The notes: generated from the letters alone by a model not told the origin. A DNA stretch of 43,449 bases from Candidatus Zhuqueibacterota bacterium (GCA_029262005.1 JAJDAG010000195.1:1-43449), one strand, 5' to 3'; positions 23,535-32,153 are shown, counted from the first letter of the stretch. Numbers and translations are program-made.

Positions 23535-26500
23535 ATGAAAGCATTGTGCAGATTTTTGATTTCAGTTAGTAGGATGGGCGTGGGTCTACTTTTTTTTATC
23601 GTTTTTTTACCAATTACTGCTATCGCCCAGACTGACTTCTGGCAGCAGGCGAATGGACCATCTGGAGCTACTGTAACCGCGGTGGCTATCAATCCGGTCA
23701 ATGGTTTCATTTTCATTGCCGTCAGTGGTGAAGGGGTTTTTCGCTCTACGGATGGTGGCACAAATTGGAGTTCAGCCGATGTTGGTTTAAGCAACAATAA
23801 TATTTCTGCATTCGCTGTGCATCCGAATGGCGACATTTTCGCCAGTACTAACAACGGTATTTTTCGCTCTGTGGATAATGCGGCGAACTGGATGCAAGTT
23901 TACGTCGGTTCTGTAAAAACCAAAAATGTTCAATCTCTAGTGATCGATTCACAAAATGGAGATGTTTTTGCGGTAACTTCCTTCACAAAAGCCGGTACAG
24001 TTTTGCGTTCCACTGATAGTGGCACATCCTGGCAGGAATTTGAAACTGGCCTTGAGGAAACTTGGGGTATTCCTGATGTGGCAGTTAGCCCTGTCAGTGG
24101 TGTCCTATTTCTGGCCAGTGATAGAGTTGGTGTTCTTCGTTCGGATGACCGAGGCGAAACCTGGTATTCGGCAAATAACGGCATTACTACGCTTGACATC
24201 GGGACAGTGGCCGTACATACCAACGGTACTGTTTTTGTCGGAACCGACAAGGATTCTACCTCCGGCGTTTCTGATCGCTACATCTATAGTTCCAGCGACG
24301 ATGGGCAAAGCTGGACGCAGGTGTTTACTAGCAGCCTGGCGGCGCAGCTTTTTGCTTTCAACTCCGCTGGAGACGTCTTTGCGAGCATCGGCGGTTCAGG
24401 GTTAATCCGTTCAAAAGATATTGGTGCAACCTGGATAGCCGTCAATAATGGCTTGCGCAGTTTGTATGTATTGGGGCTTGCGTTCGACTCAAATGACCAG
24501 GCATTTGCGGGCACTCACTGTGCCGGCGTTTTTCGGTCAAACGATAATGGGGCCAACTGGGTGACAGCCAATGGGGATTTGAAATATACCACAATTCTTG
24601 CTCTTGTAGTAAAGCCTGGCAATGGTCATGTTTTTGCCGGCACACACTGCGGCGGGGTTTTTCGCTCCAACGACAGCGGGGGGACTTGGCCATGGGTGGG
24701 TTTGCAAGGCAAAGGCATTAATGCTCTAACGGTCAATGCCCAGGGAGCTATTTTCGCCGGCACCGGGGGTTTTACGGCTTTGGGATCAATGGGTGACATT
24801 TACCGCTCATCCGATGACGGAACCACTTGGCAAAATGTCAGCCCGGATAACGATTCCTTTAACTCGTTTGCAGTTAGCTCTACCGGGGATATTTATGCCG
24901 GCACAGGCTTTTTTCAACTTTGTGGATTTAGTTTTTGTGATTATGGAGATGTTTACCACTCGACTGATGGTGGTAGCAGTTGGACCAGAGTAGCTTCCAA
25001 GTTGGACGATCAGGTTTTCGCATTAGCGGTAAATGCTACGGGACGTGTTTTTGCCGGCACGCGTGAAGGCCTTTACCGTTCATTTGGTGATTTTTGGCAT
25101 AAAATACAGAGCGAAAGCGTAAAATCGCTTCTTGTCCACCCCAATACGGGAGACGTTTATGCAGGTACCGCAGATGCGATCATCCGCTCTTCCGATGAAG
25201 GAGAGAATTGGTCGGACGTCATCAGATTGCCAAAGAATTTTATCCGTGGCCTCTCTATTGCACCTGATGGGGATTTATTCGCCGGTTCGGAGAAAAATGG
25301 GGTTCTCCGCTCACAGGACGGGGGGGACAGTTGGGAAACACTTAATTCCGGTTTGACAATAACGGATGTTCGGTCGATAGGCATTAACCAGGCAAACGGA
25401 CAAATGTTCGCCGGCACTTGGGGGCATGGCGTGTTTATTCACAGTGGTGGCCCGACAGCACCTGCGGCGCCTGTGTTAACCTCTCCTGTTGCTGGTGCAA
25501 TTGGTCAACCGACAATGCTGACCTTGTCCTGGAATACTGCCGCCGGCGCCACAAGCTATTGGTTACAAGTTGCAACTACATCTGATTTTGCTGTGCCGGT
25601 TGTGGATGTCTCAAGTTTGACCGCAACCTCGAAAGAAGTTGGTCCCTTGGCACACGGCAGCACTTATTTTTGGCGGGTGAAGGCCACAAATGCCGGTGGC
25701 AGCAGTGCATGGTCCGGCATGTGGAGCTTTACTTCAGTTATTGCAGCGCCTACGGTTCCCACTCTGGCATCACCTACCGATGGCAGCGGAAACTTGCCAA
25801 CAACTGTGTCTTTAAGTTGGAACCAGGCCGCAGGCGCGGAAACTTACCGGCTGCAGGTAGCTTCCGCTCCTGATTTTGCCACGCCGGTTTTTGACGATTC
25901 CAGCCTGGCTGTGACTTCGAAAGAGGTTGGGCCGCTTGCTCATGGCAGCGTTTACTACTGGAGGGTGAAAACTAAAAATGCCGGTGGTAGCAGCGCCTGG
26001 TCCGGTGAGTGGAGCTTCTCCACCATCGTGCAATTACCTGCTCAGGTATCGTTAGTAACCCCGGCAGACGCTGCTGTTGTCGAATCGGATGAAGTGCAAT
26101 TTACCTGGCAACAAAGCAACCCGGAAATAGATCGATACTGGCTCGAACTGGCAACCGATTCAACGATGGCAAATGCCGAAATCGATTCTAACCTGGCGGG
26201 TGCCGATACTTTAAAACTTGTCACCGAGCTGCAGGACGGGCAATCCTACTGGTGGCGAGTGCGGGCAAGCAATGTTGCCGGCTGGGGGCCGTTCAGCCGG
26301 TTGCGCCGTTTTGAAGTCGATATTCCTACAGGTATTGCGGGTGCCGGAGAAATTCCCCTTGCATTTAACCTGAGCCAGAATTATCCCAATCCGTTCAACC
26401 CGGAAACCATGATAAACTATGCTATTCCGGCGCGTGAGTCAGGCACTCAACTTGTCAGCCTGCGAATTATCAACCTTCTGGGGCAAGTGGTGCGGACTCT

Positions 26501-26648
26501 GGTGAACGAACAAAAAGCGCCGGGCAGCTACCAGGTTGTGTGGGATGGCCGCAACGACCATAGGCGGCAAATGGCTTCCGGTGTTTATCTTTACTCCATT
26601 ACGGCCGGTGATTTCCGGGCGGTGAGGAAGATGACGGTTTTGAAGTAG
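23535..26648 (+). CDS. T9SS-exported Asp-box (BNR-type) propeller protein with Fn3-like domains
   Basis: A 1037-residue secreted protein. The signal peptide (to about 31) ends AIAQ. More than ten Asp-box units (FRSTDGGTNW, FRSNDNGANW, YRSSDDGTTW and others), each followed by GDIFAGT-like strands, make one or two beta-propellers (about 35-640). Three fibronectin-III-like domains follow (about 640-930); the first two are near duplicates. The C-terminal sorting domain reads LSQNYPNPFNPETMINYAIP, then VWDGRND, GVYLYSITAG and ends RKMTVLK. There is no sialidase catalytic set, so an enzyme role is unsupported. The ATG is preferred over GTG at 23526 because AAGGAG lies 9 bases before it. Confidence 0.9.
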   Translation: MKALCRFLISVSRMGVGLLFFIVFLPITAIAQTDFWQQANGPSGATVTAVAINPVNGFIFIAVSGEGVFRSTDGGTNWSSADVGLSNNNISAFAVHPNGDIFASTNNGIFRSVDNAANWMQVYVGSVKTKNVQSLVIDSQNGDVFAVTSFTKAGTVLRSTDSGTSWQEFETGLEETWGIPDVAVSPVSGVLFLASDRVGVLRSDDRGETWYSANNGITTLDIGTVAVHTNGTVFVGTDKDSTSGVSDRYIYSSSDDGQSWTQVFTSSLAAQLFAFNSAGDVFASIGGSGLIRSKDIGATWIAVNNGLRSLYVLGLAFDSNDQAFAGTHCAGVFRSNDNGANWVTANGDLKYTTILALVVKPGNGHVFAGTHCGGVFRSNDSGGTWPWVGLQGKGINALTVNAQGAIFAGTGGFTALGSMGDIYRSSDDGTTWQNVSPDNDSFNSFAVSSTGDIYAGTGFFQLCGFSFCDYGDVYHSTDGGSSWTRVASKLDDQVFALAVNATGRVFAGTREGLYRSFGDFWHKIQSESVKSLLVHPNTGDVYAGTADAIIRSSDEGENWSDVIRLPKNFIRGLSIAPDGDLFAGSEKNGVLRSQDGGDSWETLNSGLTITDVRSIGINQANGQMFAGTWGHGVFIHSGGPTAPAAPVLTSPVAGAIGQPTMLTLSWNTAAGATSYWLQVATTSDFAVPVVDVSSLTATSKEVGPLAHGSTYFWRVKATNAGGSSAWSGMWSFTSVIAAPTVPTLASPTDGSGNLPTTVSLSWNQAAGAETYRLQVASAPDFATPVFDDSSLAVTSKEVGPLAHGSVYYWRVKTKNAGGSSAWSGEWSFSTIVQLPAQVSLVTPADAAVVESDEVQFTWQQSNPEIDRYWLELATDSTMANAEIDSNLAGADTLKLVTELQDGQSYWWRVRASNVAGWGPFSRLRRFEVDIPTGIAGAGEIPLAFNLSQNYPNPFNPETMINYAIPARESGTQLVSLRIINLLGQVVRTLVNEQKAPGSYQVVWDGRNDHRRQMASGVYLYSITAGDFRAVRKMTVLK

Positions 26649-26659
26649 CGCTTGAGACA

Positions 26660-26690
26660 GACCTTCCGGGTTTTTGAAACCAGGAAGGTC
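26660..26690 (+). terminator. Long hairpin just after the Asp-box gene
   Basis: GACCTTCC (26660-26667) pairs with GGAAGGTC (26683-26690), and an inner GGTTT/AAACC extends the stem to about 13 pairs with one mismatch. It starts 11 bases after the stop codon. It has no T-tract. Confidence 0.5.
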
Positions 26691-26800
26691 AGGGAGGTTC
26701 GTAGTACACGCTTTAGCGTACCGGGGTGGTAGGGAACTTCACTAAAGGGTGCCTTTCAAACATTTCACACCCTTAGTCTATAAGCTCCCTTGTTATCAAT

Positions 26801-26909
26801 AATAATGGGGATATTTTTGCCGGTACTGATGGCTGCGGCGTGTTTTGCTCCAGCGGACAAAGGCAACATCTGGAGTCAAATCAATAACGGCCTGTTAGCC
26901 GTAATGTAA
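26801..26909 (+). pseudogene. Relic of an Asp-box propeller gene
   Basis: This stretch encodes NNGDIFAGTDGCGVFCSSG and, after a frame change near 26855, DKGNIWSQINNGL, which together rebuild one Asp-box repeat like those in the gene ending at 26648. No start, no full domain and no continuous frame remain. With the orphan tail at 27927-28073 it suggests a former second copy of the neighbouring gene. Confidence 0.75.
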
Positions 26910-26934
26910 AAACAATTAACTAAGGAGAATTGTC

Positions 26935-27888
26935 ATGAAAAAGACATATTGCATTTTTACGTTCTTGTTTATTTTTATGTTAAGCTGTTCCAGTGATTCA
27001 CCGCATGAAGTTGAATCGGAAAATAGCCTGTCAAATATTGACGAACCGATTTCCTTGGCAAAGAAGAGGGACCGACATAGAAGCAAGATCGCCTTCACAA
27101 GTGATCGCGATGGCAACTGGGAGATCTACGTTATGCACCCAGATGGCTCTCACCAAATCAACCTGACGAATAACCCATCTGATGACCTGATTCCGAGTTG
27201 GTCGCCAGATGGCAGAAGAGTCGCTTTCTCTAGCGACCGCGACGGCAATGACGAGATCTACGTTATGAACGATGATGGCTCGGAGCAAAGACGCCTGACG
27301 AATAATCAGGCTCATGATGGAGCTCCAAGTTGGTCGCCTGATGGCAGATTAATCGCCTTTGATAGCAACCGCGATGGCAGCATCGAGGTCTGGGTTATGA
27401 GCGCTGATGGATCGCACCAGGTCAACCTGACAAATAGCCCGGCCTCTAACGATAGTCGCGCTATATGGTCGCCTGATGGTAAAAGGATAGCCTTTATGAG
27501 CGACCGTGATGGGAATTGGGAAATCTATGTCATGCACGCCGATGGCTCTCACCAAATCAACTTGACAAATAATTCAGCCAGGGACCGTCTTTTCGGTGAC
27601 TGGTCGCCTGACGGGGAAATGTTCGTCTTTTACAGCAACCGTACCGGCGGTCAAGAAATCTACGTTATGAAAGCGGATGGCTCCCATCAAACACGTCTGA
27701 CGAATTCTGGCTTTGAAGTCTTTCCCAATTGGGCGCCTGATGGGAGAAGGATCGCGTACACAAGTTTCGGAAACAGTACTGTAGAGATCTACATCATGGG
27801 TGTAGATGGCTCGCACCAAACCAACTTAACGAATAACCCGGCTAGCGATTCTGCTCCCAACTGGGGACGTGTGCAACGGGTCAGATAA
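26935..27888 (+). CDS. TolB/PD40-type beta-propeller lipoprotein
   Basis: A 317-residue predicted lipoprotein (hydrophobic leader, then MLSCSS). From residue 42 it consists of about seven 40-42-residue PD40/TolB-like blades with the pattern WSPDGRRIAF-SDRDGN-EIYVM-DGSHQ-NLTNN. The periodicity is also visible in the DNA. TolB-type propellers usually mediate protein contacts; this one lacks the TolB N-terminal domain, so it is not TolB itself. CTAAGGAGAA precedes the ATG. It sits between two fragments of a broken Asp-box gene. Confidence 0.85.
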   Translation: MKKTYCIFTFLFIFMLSCSSDSPHEVESENSLSNIDEPISLAKKRDRHRSKIAFTSDRDGNWEIYVMHPDGSHQINLTNNPSDDLIPSWSPDGRRVAFSSDRDGNDEIYVMNDDGSEQRRLTNNQAHDGAPSWSPDGRLIAFDSNRDGSIEVWVMSADGSHQVNLTNSPASNDSRAIWSPDGKRIAFMSDRDGNWEIYVMHADGSHQINLTNNSARDRLFGDWSPDGEMFVFYSNRTGGQEIYVMKADGSHQTRLTNSGFEVFPNWAPDGRRIAYTSFGNSTVEIYIMGVDGSHQTNLTNNPASDSAPNWGRVQRVR

Positions 27889-27926
27889 AATGAGAAACTG
27901 AAGGTTCTGGTCCATGGCATACGAAA

Positions 27927-28073
27927 GTGAACGAGCAAAAAGCCCCCGGCAGCTACCAGGTTATCTGGGATGGCCGCAATGACAGCGGGCGGCAAATGGC
28001 TTCCGGTGTTTATCTGTACACGATTTCGGCAGATGAATTCAGGGCGGTGAGGAAGATGACTGTTTTAAAGTAA
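27927..28073 (+). pseudogene. Orphan T9SS sorting-domain tail
   Basis: The frame encodes 48 residues (VNEQKAPGSYQVIWDGRND, then GRQMASGVYLYTIS, ending FRAVRKMTVLK and a stop). They match the last 48 residues of the Asp-box protein ending at 26648 nearly residue for residue, and the DNA is also very similar. No start codon or upstream gene remains in frame. Confidence 0.85.
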
Positions 28074-28143
28074 TAAAGTACGCCAGTTGCGAGCGCAAAT
28101 TAAATTGACAAATGCCTAATTCTCATAAAGGAGGGACAAAACA

Positions 28144-28701
28144 ATGAAAGCCACAATTTCGATGATTCTGATTGCCGTTCTTTTGTTTGCGGGTTGCACT
28201 TCCCACCATTCTGTGCAGGCAGAAAAAGCGGATGATTATACTTCTTTGAATAAACGCGCTAAAGGAAACAAAGCAAAAGTAACGTTCCTGGATGGTCAAT
28301 GGGTGCTCGCGAAGAATTTGCAATTCGCTCCGGACTCAACGAGTTGGATTGACCCCGGTACGGGTGAAACCCAAAAAGTGAGCTCAACAGAAATTGCAGA
28401 TATCCGGTTCCTGCGTCATGGCAAAGGAGCAGTTGCGGGTTTAGGCGTTGGCTTGGCAGTAGGTGCGTTAACTGGGGTTCTAATTGGGGCTGTCGCTGGC
28501 GGCGATGACCCGGACCAATTCTTGGCGTTTTCAGCGGGTGAGAAAGCAGCCATGGGGGGAGTTCTCTTAGGCGGCCTGGGCGGTTTGCTGGGCATTCCAA
28601 TTGGGGCAGCAAAAGGCAGTGAGGAGATTTACCATATCGAGCCTGAAAATTCAACAGATGTGACTCAAAAGCTTAATGACAGCGCGCAAATAATCAAGTA
28701 A
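28144..28701 (+). CDS. Lipoprotein of unknown function with glycine-rich hydrophobic segments
   Basis: A 185-residue predicted lipoprotein (leader ending LLFAGCTS). Residues 45-90 form a small beta-rich segment (KAKVTFLDGQWVLAKNLQF, then VSSTEIADIRFL). Two glycine-rich hydrophobic stretches follow: GAVAGLGVGLAVGALTGVLI (about 97-116) and GGVLLGGLGGLLGIPIGAA (about 138-156), of glycine-zipper type. Such segments occur in outer-membrane-inserting lipoproteins, but no exact family is recognised. AAAGGAGGG sits before the ATG. Confidence 0.78.
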   Translation: MKATISMILIAVLLFAGCTSHHSVQAEKADDYTSLNKRAKGNKAKVTFLDGQWVLAKNLQFAPDSTSWIDPGTGETQKVSSTEIADIRFLRHGKGAVAGLGVGLAVGALTGVLIGAVAGGDDPDQFLAFSAGEKAAMGGVLLGGLGGLLGIPIGAAKGSEEIYHIEPENSTDVTQKLNDSAQIIK

Positions 28702-28719
28702 TCAATTCCTGTTTGATAA

Positions 28720-28752
28720 AACCTGTCAGAGGTTGGATATCTCTGACAGGTT
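28720..28752. terminator. Perfect 12-pair hairpin
   Basis: AACCTGTCAGAG pairs perfectly with CTCTGACAGGTT around a 9-base loop, 18 bases after the lipoprotein stop codon. It is followed by AATTT only, so it may act as a weak terminator. Confidence 0.6.
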
Positions 28753-28823
28753 AATTTGCCAGGCTAAACAATTGGCCCGTTCCGCCCTTGCTTCTCCCGG
28801 AATAATTCTGTAAATTTTCAGTT

Positions 28824-29072
28824 ATGAAATATTGCAATCAATGCGGGCAAAAAGTTCAATTCGGCCCTGTGCCTGATGATGAAAGGGAACGATATTTTTG
28901 CCCTGAGTGCAAAACGATTCATTACCAGAACCCGAATGTAATCGTTGGTTGTATTCCGCGGTGGCAAGAGATTTTAATGTGCAAACGCGCCATAGAGCCA
29001 CGTTACGGCAAATGGACCCTGCCGGCAGTTTTTTTTGAAATCGGCGAGAAAGTAGAGGCCGGCGCCGCCCGC
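28824..29072 (+). pseudogene. 5' half of a Nudix hydrolase gene with zinc ribbon, truncated
   Basis: The first 83 codons encode a zinc ribbon (C4, C7, C26, C29; YCNQCG and FCPECK) and the beginning of a Nudix domain (NPNVIVGCIPRWQEILMCKRAIEPRYGKWTLP). The Nudix box begins (FFEIGEKVEAGAAR), but its leading glycine is valine and the REUxEE metal-binding half is missing. After about 29072 the frame continues only as the reverse complement of a different gene. The frame stays open to 29306, but that extension is chimeric. It cannot be an active Nudix enzyme. Confidence 0.85.
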
Positions 29073-29339
29073 CCAGCCGTTGTTGGCGTCAACAAAAAAA
29101 ACCGTTTCAAACCAGGCGCGAGTCGGGTTCTCCTGGATATCCCAGGTATCACCGCCATCTTTTGTATGCAGAATCATGCCGCCAGAGCCAACCAGCCAAC
29201 CAGTATTAGCATCTACGAAATAGATATCTCGCAAAGTGTTTCCTTGTGGCTGTGGGTTAAGCCATTGCCAGCCCTGAGCCAATACTGGTCTGCAGATCAG
29301 TATTAGTATGAATATCAAGGTGGTCCTTAACTTTTCCAT
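29058..29339 (-). pseudogene. 5' fragment of a YCF48/Asp-box secreted protein gene
   Basis: Read leftward from ATG 29339 (GGGAGAATT before it), it encodes a signal peptide (to about residue 21, PVLAQ) and the first propeller blades: LRDIYFVDANTGWLVGSGG, ILHTKDGGDTWDIQ, then VFFVDANNGWAGGAG. At that point it runs head-on into the truncated Nudix gene, so the rest of the protein is missing. The junction lies within about 29055-29075. Confidence 0.8.
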
Positions 29340-29526
29340 AATTCTCCCCGTCACTTTTTAAAGATACAATGTGTTAGTGAGTTCTGTCGCAAATATACGA
29401 ATTATGCGAACATTACTCACAAACAACCGGTACCAGACCTTGCACAAGCTGTACCGGGCGCCGCCCATGCAGGGATGGTCATCGCATGCTCGGCCTGGGT
29501 TTCTACCCGGGACGTCCAATAAAAAT

Positions 29527-29587
29527 AGGGCTTCCGCCCAATCTACCCTGAAAAAGTTTTCCATCCTCAATTTGGGGCAGAAGCCCT
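29527..29587. repeat. Inverted repeat in a structured non-coding stretch
   Basis: AGGGCTTCCGCCCA (29527-29540) pairs with TGGGGCAGAAGCCCT (29573-29587) with one wobble. About 40 bases earlier CCTGGGTTTCTACCCGGG can also fold. The region 29400-29590 may be a remnant of a palindromic repeat element; no second copy was found in the window. Confidence 0.4.
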
Positions 29588-29592
29588 TTCTA

Positions 29593-29721
29593 ATGACGGC
29601 CTGGGGGGAATCCAAGGGCGAGCGAACGTTAACCGCCCTGTATTCAGAAGCCAAAAAGCTGGTAAAAATTGAAATTGACCCGGCCATGTGGAAAGAATTC
29701 GGAATCACGGATAAGCGGTAA
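29593..29721 (+). CDS. Possible 42-residue protein or coding remnant
   Basis: The frame beginning MTAWGESKGERTLTALYSEA and ending WKEFGITDKR reads like coding sequence (charged, helical) and is followed at 29741 by a clear rightward terminator. The frame is open upstream to 29371, but that part runs through inverted repeats and looks non-coding. No binding site supports the ATG. It may be the 3' end of a lost gene. Confidence 0.3.
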   Translation: MTAWGESKGERTLTALYSEAKKLVKIEIDPAMWKEFGITDKR

Positions 29722-29740
29722 GCACAAGCCGAATCATTCA

Positions 29741-29776
29741 ACCCCGGCAGAATTTGCAACTCTGTCGGGGTTTTTT
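29741..29776 (+). terminator. Rho-independent terminator
   Basis: ACCCCGGCAGA pairs with TCTGTCGGGGT (one wobble) around a 9-base loop and runs into TTTTTT. It points rightward, implying that a gene once ended, or still ends, near 29721. Confidence 0.85.
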
Positions 29777-30833
29777 ATGGGCGCAGCGCCATGGCTTTTG
29801 GCAAAAATCCAACAGCGATCTCTTTTTCAACTTGTTTTGTCTTGATGTTGATAACTGAAACCTGGTTTCCGATCGGATGAGAGGCATAGATAAACTTCCC
29901 ATCCGCTGTTACAACCATATCATATGCAGGTGAATTGACTGCAAGGCTATCGGTTATCGTAAACGGGGAACTCAAATTTAGCACGGGAATGTGGTTTGTT
30001 GTGGCATCGCCAATATAGGCCTCCTGCCCATCCGGAGATAAAGTTATCATTGTTAAACTGCTTTCAACTTCAATATCCTGACGATCAAGGATGAGGCTTC
30101 TTGTTTCCGTGTCAAATGTATAGATCAACTCTTCTTCACCCCAAAAATTATCTCCAACTATATATAGAAATTTTTCGTCAGGAGAGAGCTTGTGAATTCT
30201 TGAGGATCCAAATGTGTTGTGGCTAATAATTTTCTCTGTTTGAGTATTAACAGTAAAGGGTCGTGAGCCTCCACCATGATCACAGACAATGTCCATATTA
30301 GCAGCAGTATACAATAGTCCCGACTGACTGTAGGCTAAAGACCTAAGACAACTACATGCGCCGGGAAAATATAGCGAATCCGCAAAAACCGCCTGAGCAT
30401 GTCTTAAACCGCCAATATATGCATCATTGGTGATAGTTGTATCCTGGTCCACTATAAGATACGCCATGCTGTCAGAACCCGCTACAATGTAAACCGGATG
30501 TCCCGGCAGAGCGATTGTTGTTTTGACCACATCTGTTTCTGTGTCAATAACCGAAATGCTCTTCGATAAAAAGTTTGCCACATAAGCGCACTTCCATTCA
30601 GAAGAGACTGCGATGGCCACTGGTTTTTGACCAACAGGAATTGTCTTTGTCACCACATTCTGAGAAACATCGATTACCGAAACCGTGCCATCGCCGGAAT
30701 TGGCCACATAAAGTTTGGCAGGCTGTTCGGGCGGGGGTTCGCCGTTGGTCGGGGAGCATTGTTTGCAATTAATAGCAAACAGAATAGAGATAACCAAAAC
30801 AAATCCACAAAATGCGAGATTATATCTCATCAT
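29775..30833 (-). CDS. YncE-like beta-propeller lipoprotein
   Basis: A 352-residue predicted lipoprotein (hydrophobic leader, cysteine in FAINCKQCS, then a proline-rich linker). The propeller begins KLYVANSGDGTVSVIDVSQN and repeats the YVAN-SVIDT-VGQKP pattern (SISVIDTETDVVKTTIALPG, QVSVINIKTKQVEKEIAVG). These seven-bladed proteins usually bind partners or surfaces and are not enzymes. The middle of the protein has several cysteines (CSCLRS, CDHGGG). The start at 30833 is chosen because GAGG lies 8 bases upstream; the frame continues to 30863. Confidence 0.85.
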   Translation of the reverse strand: MMRYNLAFCGFVLVISILFAINCKQCSPTNGEPPPEQPAKLYVANSGDGTVSVIDVSQNVVTKTIPVGQKPVAIAVSSEWKCAYVANFLSKSISVIDTETDVVKTTIALPGHPVYIVAGSDSMAYLIVDQDTTITNDAYIGGLRHAQAVFADSLYFPGACSCLRSLAYSQSGLLYTAANMDIVCDHGGGSRPFTVNTQTEKIISHNTFGSSRIHKLSPDEKFLYIVGDNFWGEEELIYTFDTETRSLILDRQDIEVESSLTMITLSPDGQEAYIGDATTNHIPVLNLSSPFTITDSLAVNSPAYDMVVTADGKFIYASHPIGNQVSVINIKTKQVEKEIAVGFLPKAMALRP

Positions 30834-31000
30834 AACAAAACCTCGTTCTGGATTGATGTGCAATGCTTTTCAGATTAGACAAAGAGACGTTTGCTTCTTT
30901 GAAAGACTATACAGCTCAAACAAAAAAAACATCCGTAAAAGGCAATAAAGTAACTTTGGAAAGAAAGTAATAAAATCACCAGCGGGAGGCATCTGGAAAA

Positions 31001-32056
31001 TCAATCTGCCAGCCGAAGTTTACGCACTTTCGGGTCCATCACTTTTCGCCAAACGGGTGGTACCAGAGCCAGCAGCATCATGCCGGCGTACCCGGTCGGG
31101 AGCTGCGGACTTTCATCGAAATGGCGCAGGGTCTGGTACTGCCGCACAGGATGAACGTGGTGGTCGGCGTGGCGCTGCAGTTTAAAAAGAAGGAAATTGG
31201 TGAGGCGGTGGTTGGCGTTCCAGGAGTGGGCCATGTTGACTTTTTCGTACTTGCCGGGAGAGGTCTCTTTTCGTTCCAGGCCGTAGTGCTCTAAATAATT
31301 CACCACTTCCAGCATGGAAAACGCCACCACGCTTTGCACAAAAAAGAACGGCACTGCCTGCCAACCGAAAAACCGGCCCAGCAGAACCGCAAACAAAACC
31401 GGCAAGCTCACAAACCAGAGCATTTGATTGCGCACGTGCCAAACCGAGTCCCCCAGCCGCTGCAACCGATTGGCCTCTGTCTGCCAGGCGCTTTTGAAAC
31501 TGCCGATCACAGTGCGGCGATAAAAAGTGTAAAACGATTCGCCGAAACGGGCAGTGGCCGGATCTTTTGGCGTGGCTACATTTACGTGGTGGCCGAGGTT
31601 GTGCTCAATGTAAAAATGCAGATAGCAGACCGTTAGCAGCAGGGTTTTACCGAGCGTACGGTCAAGAAAACGTTTTTTGTGTGCCAACTCATGGGCAATG
31701 GTAATGCCGAGTCCGCCCGTGGTCAGGCCGATGGAAACGGTCAAACCGGCCAGCTCAAAAAATGAGCGATCAGAATGCGTGATCGCGTAAGCGCCAAAGA
31801 AAATCAGTCCTAATTGCACCGGAACGAACAGGTAGAGCACCAGCCGAAAACTGAGTCGGTTTTCGAGTTGTTGCATTTCTTCGGGCGAGGGATTGTAGTC
31901 GTCGATTCCGAGGATGAAATCCAGCACGGGTATGACCACAAAGACGAAGAAGACGGTAAGGTACGAGTACATGCCGCCGATGAAATAGCCGACCAGAACG
32001 GTGAGCGGAATGACATAAGCGATGGTGTATTTCCAGGCTTGCATGAGAGGCTCCAT
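31001..32056 (-). CDS. alkB: Alkane 1-monooxygenase (AlkB family)
   Basis: A 351-residue integral-membrane di-iron hydroxylase predicted to oxidise medium-chain alkanes (or related terminal methyl groups) to alcohols, using rubredoxin as electron donor. About six membrane helices are visible. The histidine boxes are complete: HELAHKK (122-128), EHNLGHHVNVATPKDPATA (151-169), NYLEHYGL (253-260) and LQRHADHHVHP (293-303). Length is slightly short of the classic 400 residues because the N-terminus is short. No rubredoxin, alcohol dehydrogenase or AlkS-like regulator lies nearby. It is divergent from the 5'-nucleotidase gene across 166 bases. Confidence 0.95.
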   Translation of the reverse strand: MEPLMQAWKYTIAYVIPLTVLVGYFIGGMYSYLTVFFVFVVIPVLDFILGIDDYNPSPEEMQQLENRLSFRLVLYLFVPVQLGLIFFGAYAITHSDRSFFELAGLTVSIGLTTGGLGITIAHELAHKKRFLDRTLGKTLLLTVCYLHFYIEHNLGHHVNVATPKDPATARFGESFYTFYRRTVIGSFKSAWQTEANRLQRLGDSVWHVRNQMLWFVSLPVLFAVLLGRFFGWQAVPFFFVQSVVAFSMLEVVNYLEHYGLERKETSPGKYEKVNMAHSWNANHRLTNFLLFKLQRHADHHVHPVRQYQTLRHFDESPQLPTGYAGMMLLALVPPVWRKVMDPKVRKLRLAD

Positions 32057-32153
32057 GTATAGGTTGTCCTATTTTAAGAAGTTGGCAAGATATGACATTT
32101 TTTGCAAGGATTTTCTAAGCAAATGCGGTTTTCATTGCAGATGCCTTCTTTTA

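Noticed and set aside
27060-27860. Short periodic DNA repeats of about 126 bases
   Set aside because: They coincide with the blades of a PD40 beta-propeller gene and stay in frame.
26935-27888. TolB of the Tol-Pal system
   Set aside because: It has a lipoprotein leader and only propeller blades, lacks the TolB N-terminal domain, and no tolQ, tolR, tolA or pal gene is nearby.
28105-28110. TTGACA as the -35 box of the 28144 lipoprotein gene
   Set aside because: A -10 box at normal spacing would fall on the ribosome binding site, where the sequence is AAGGAG.
28824-29306. An intact 160-residue Nudix protein
   Set aside because: The Nudix box is broken and everything after about 29072 is the antisense of a YCF48 gene.
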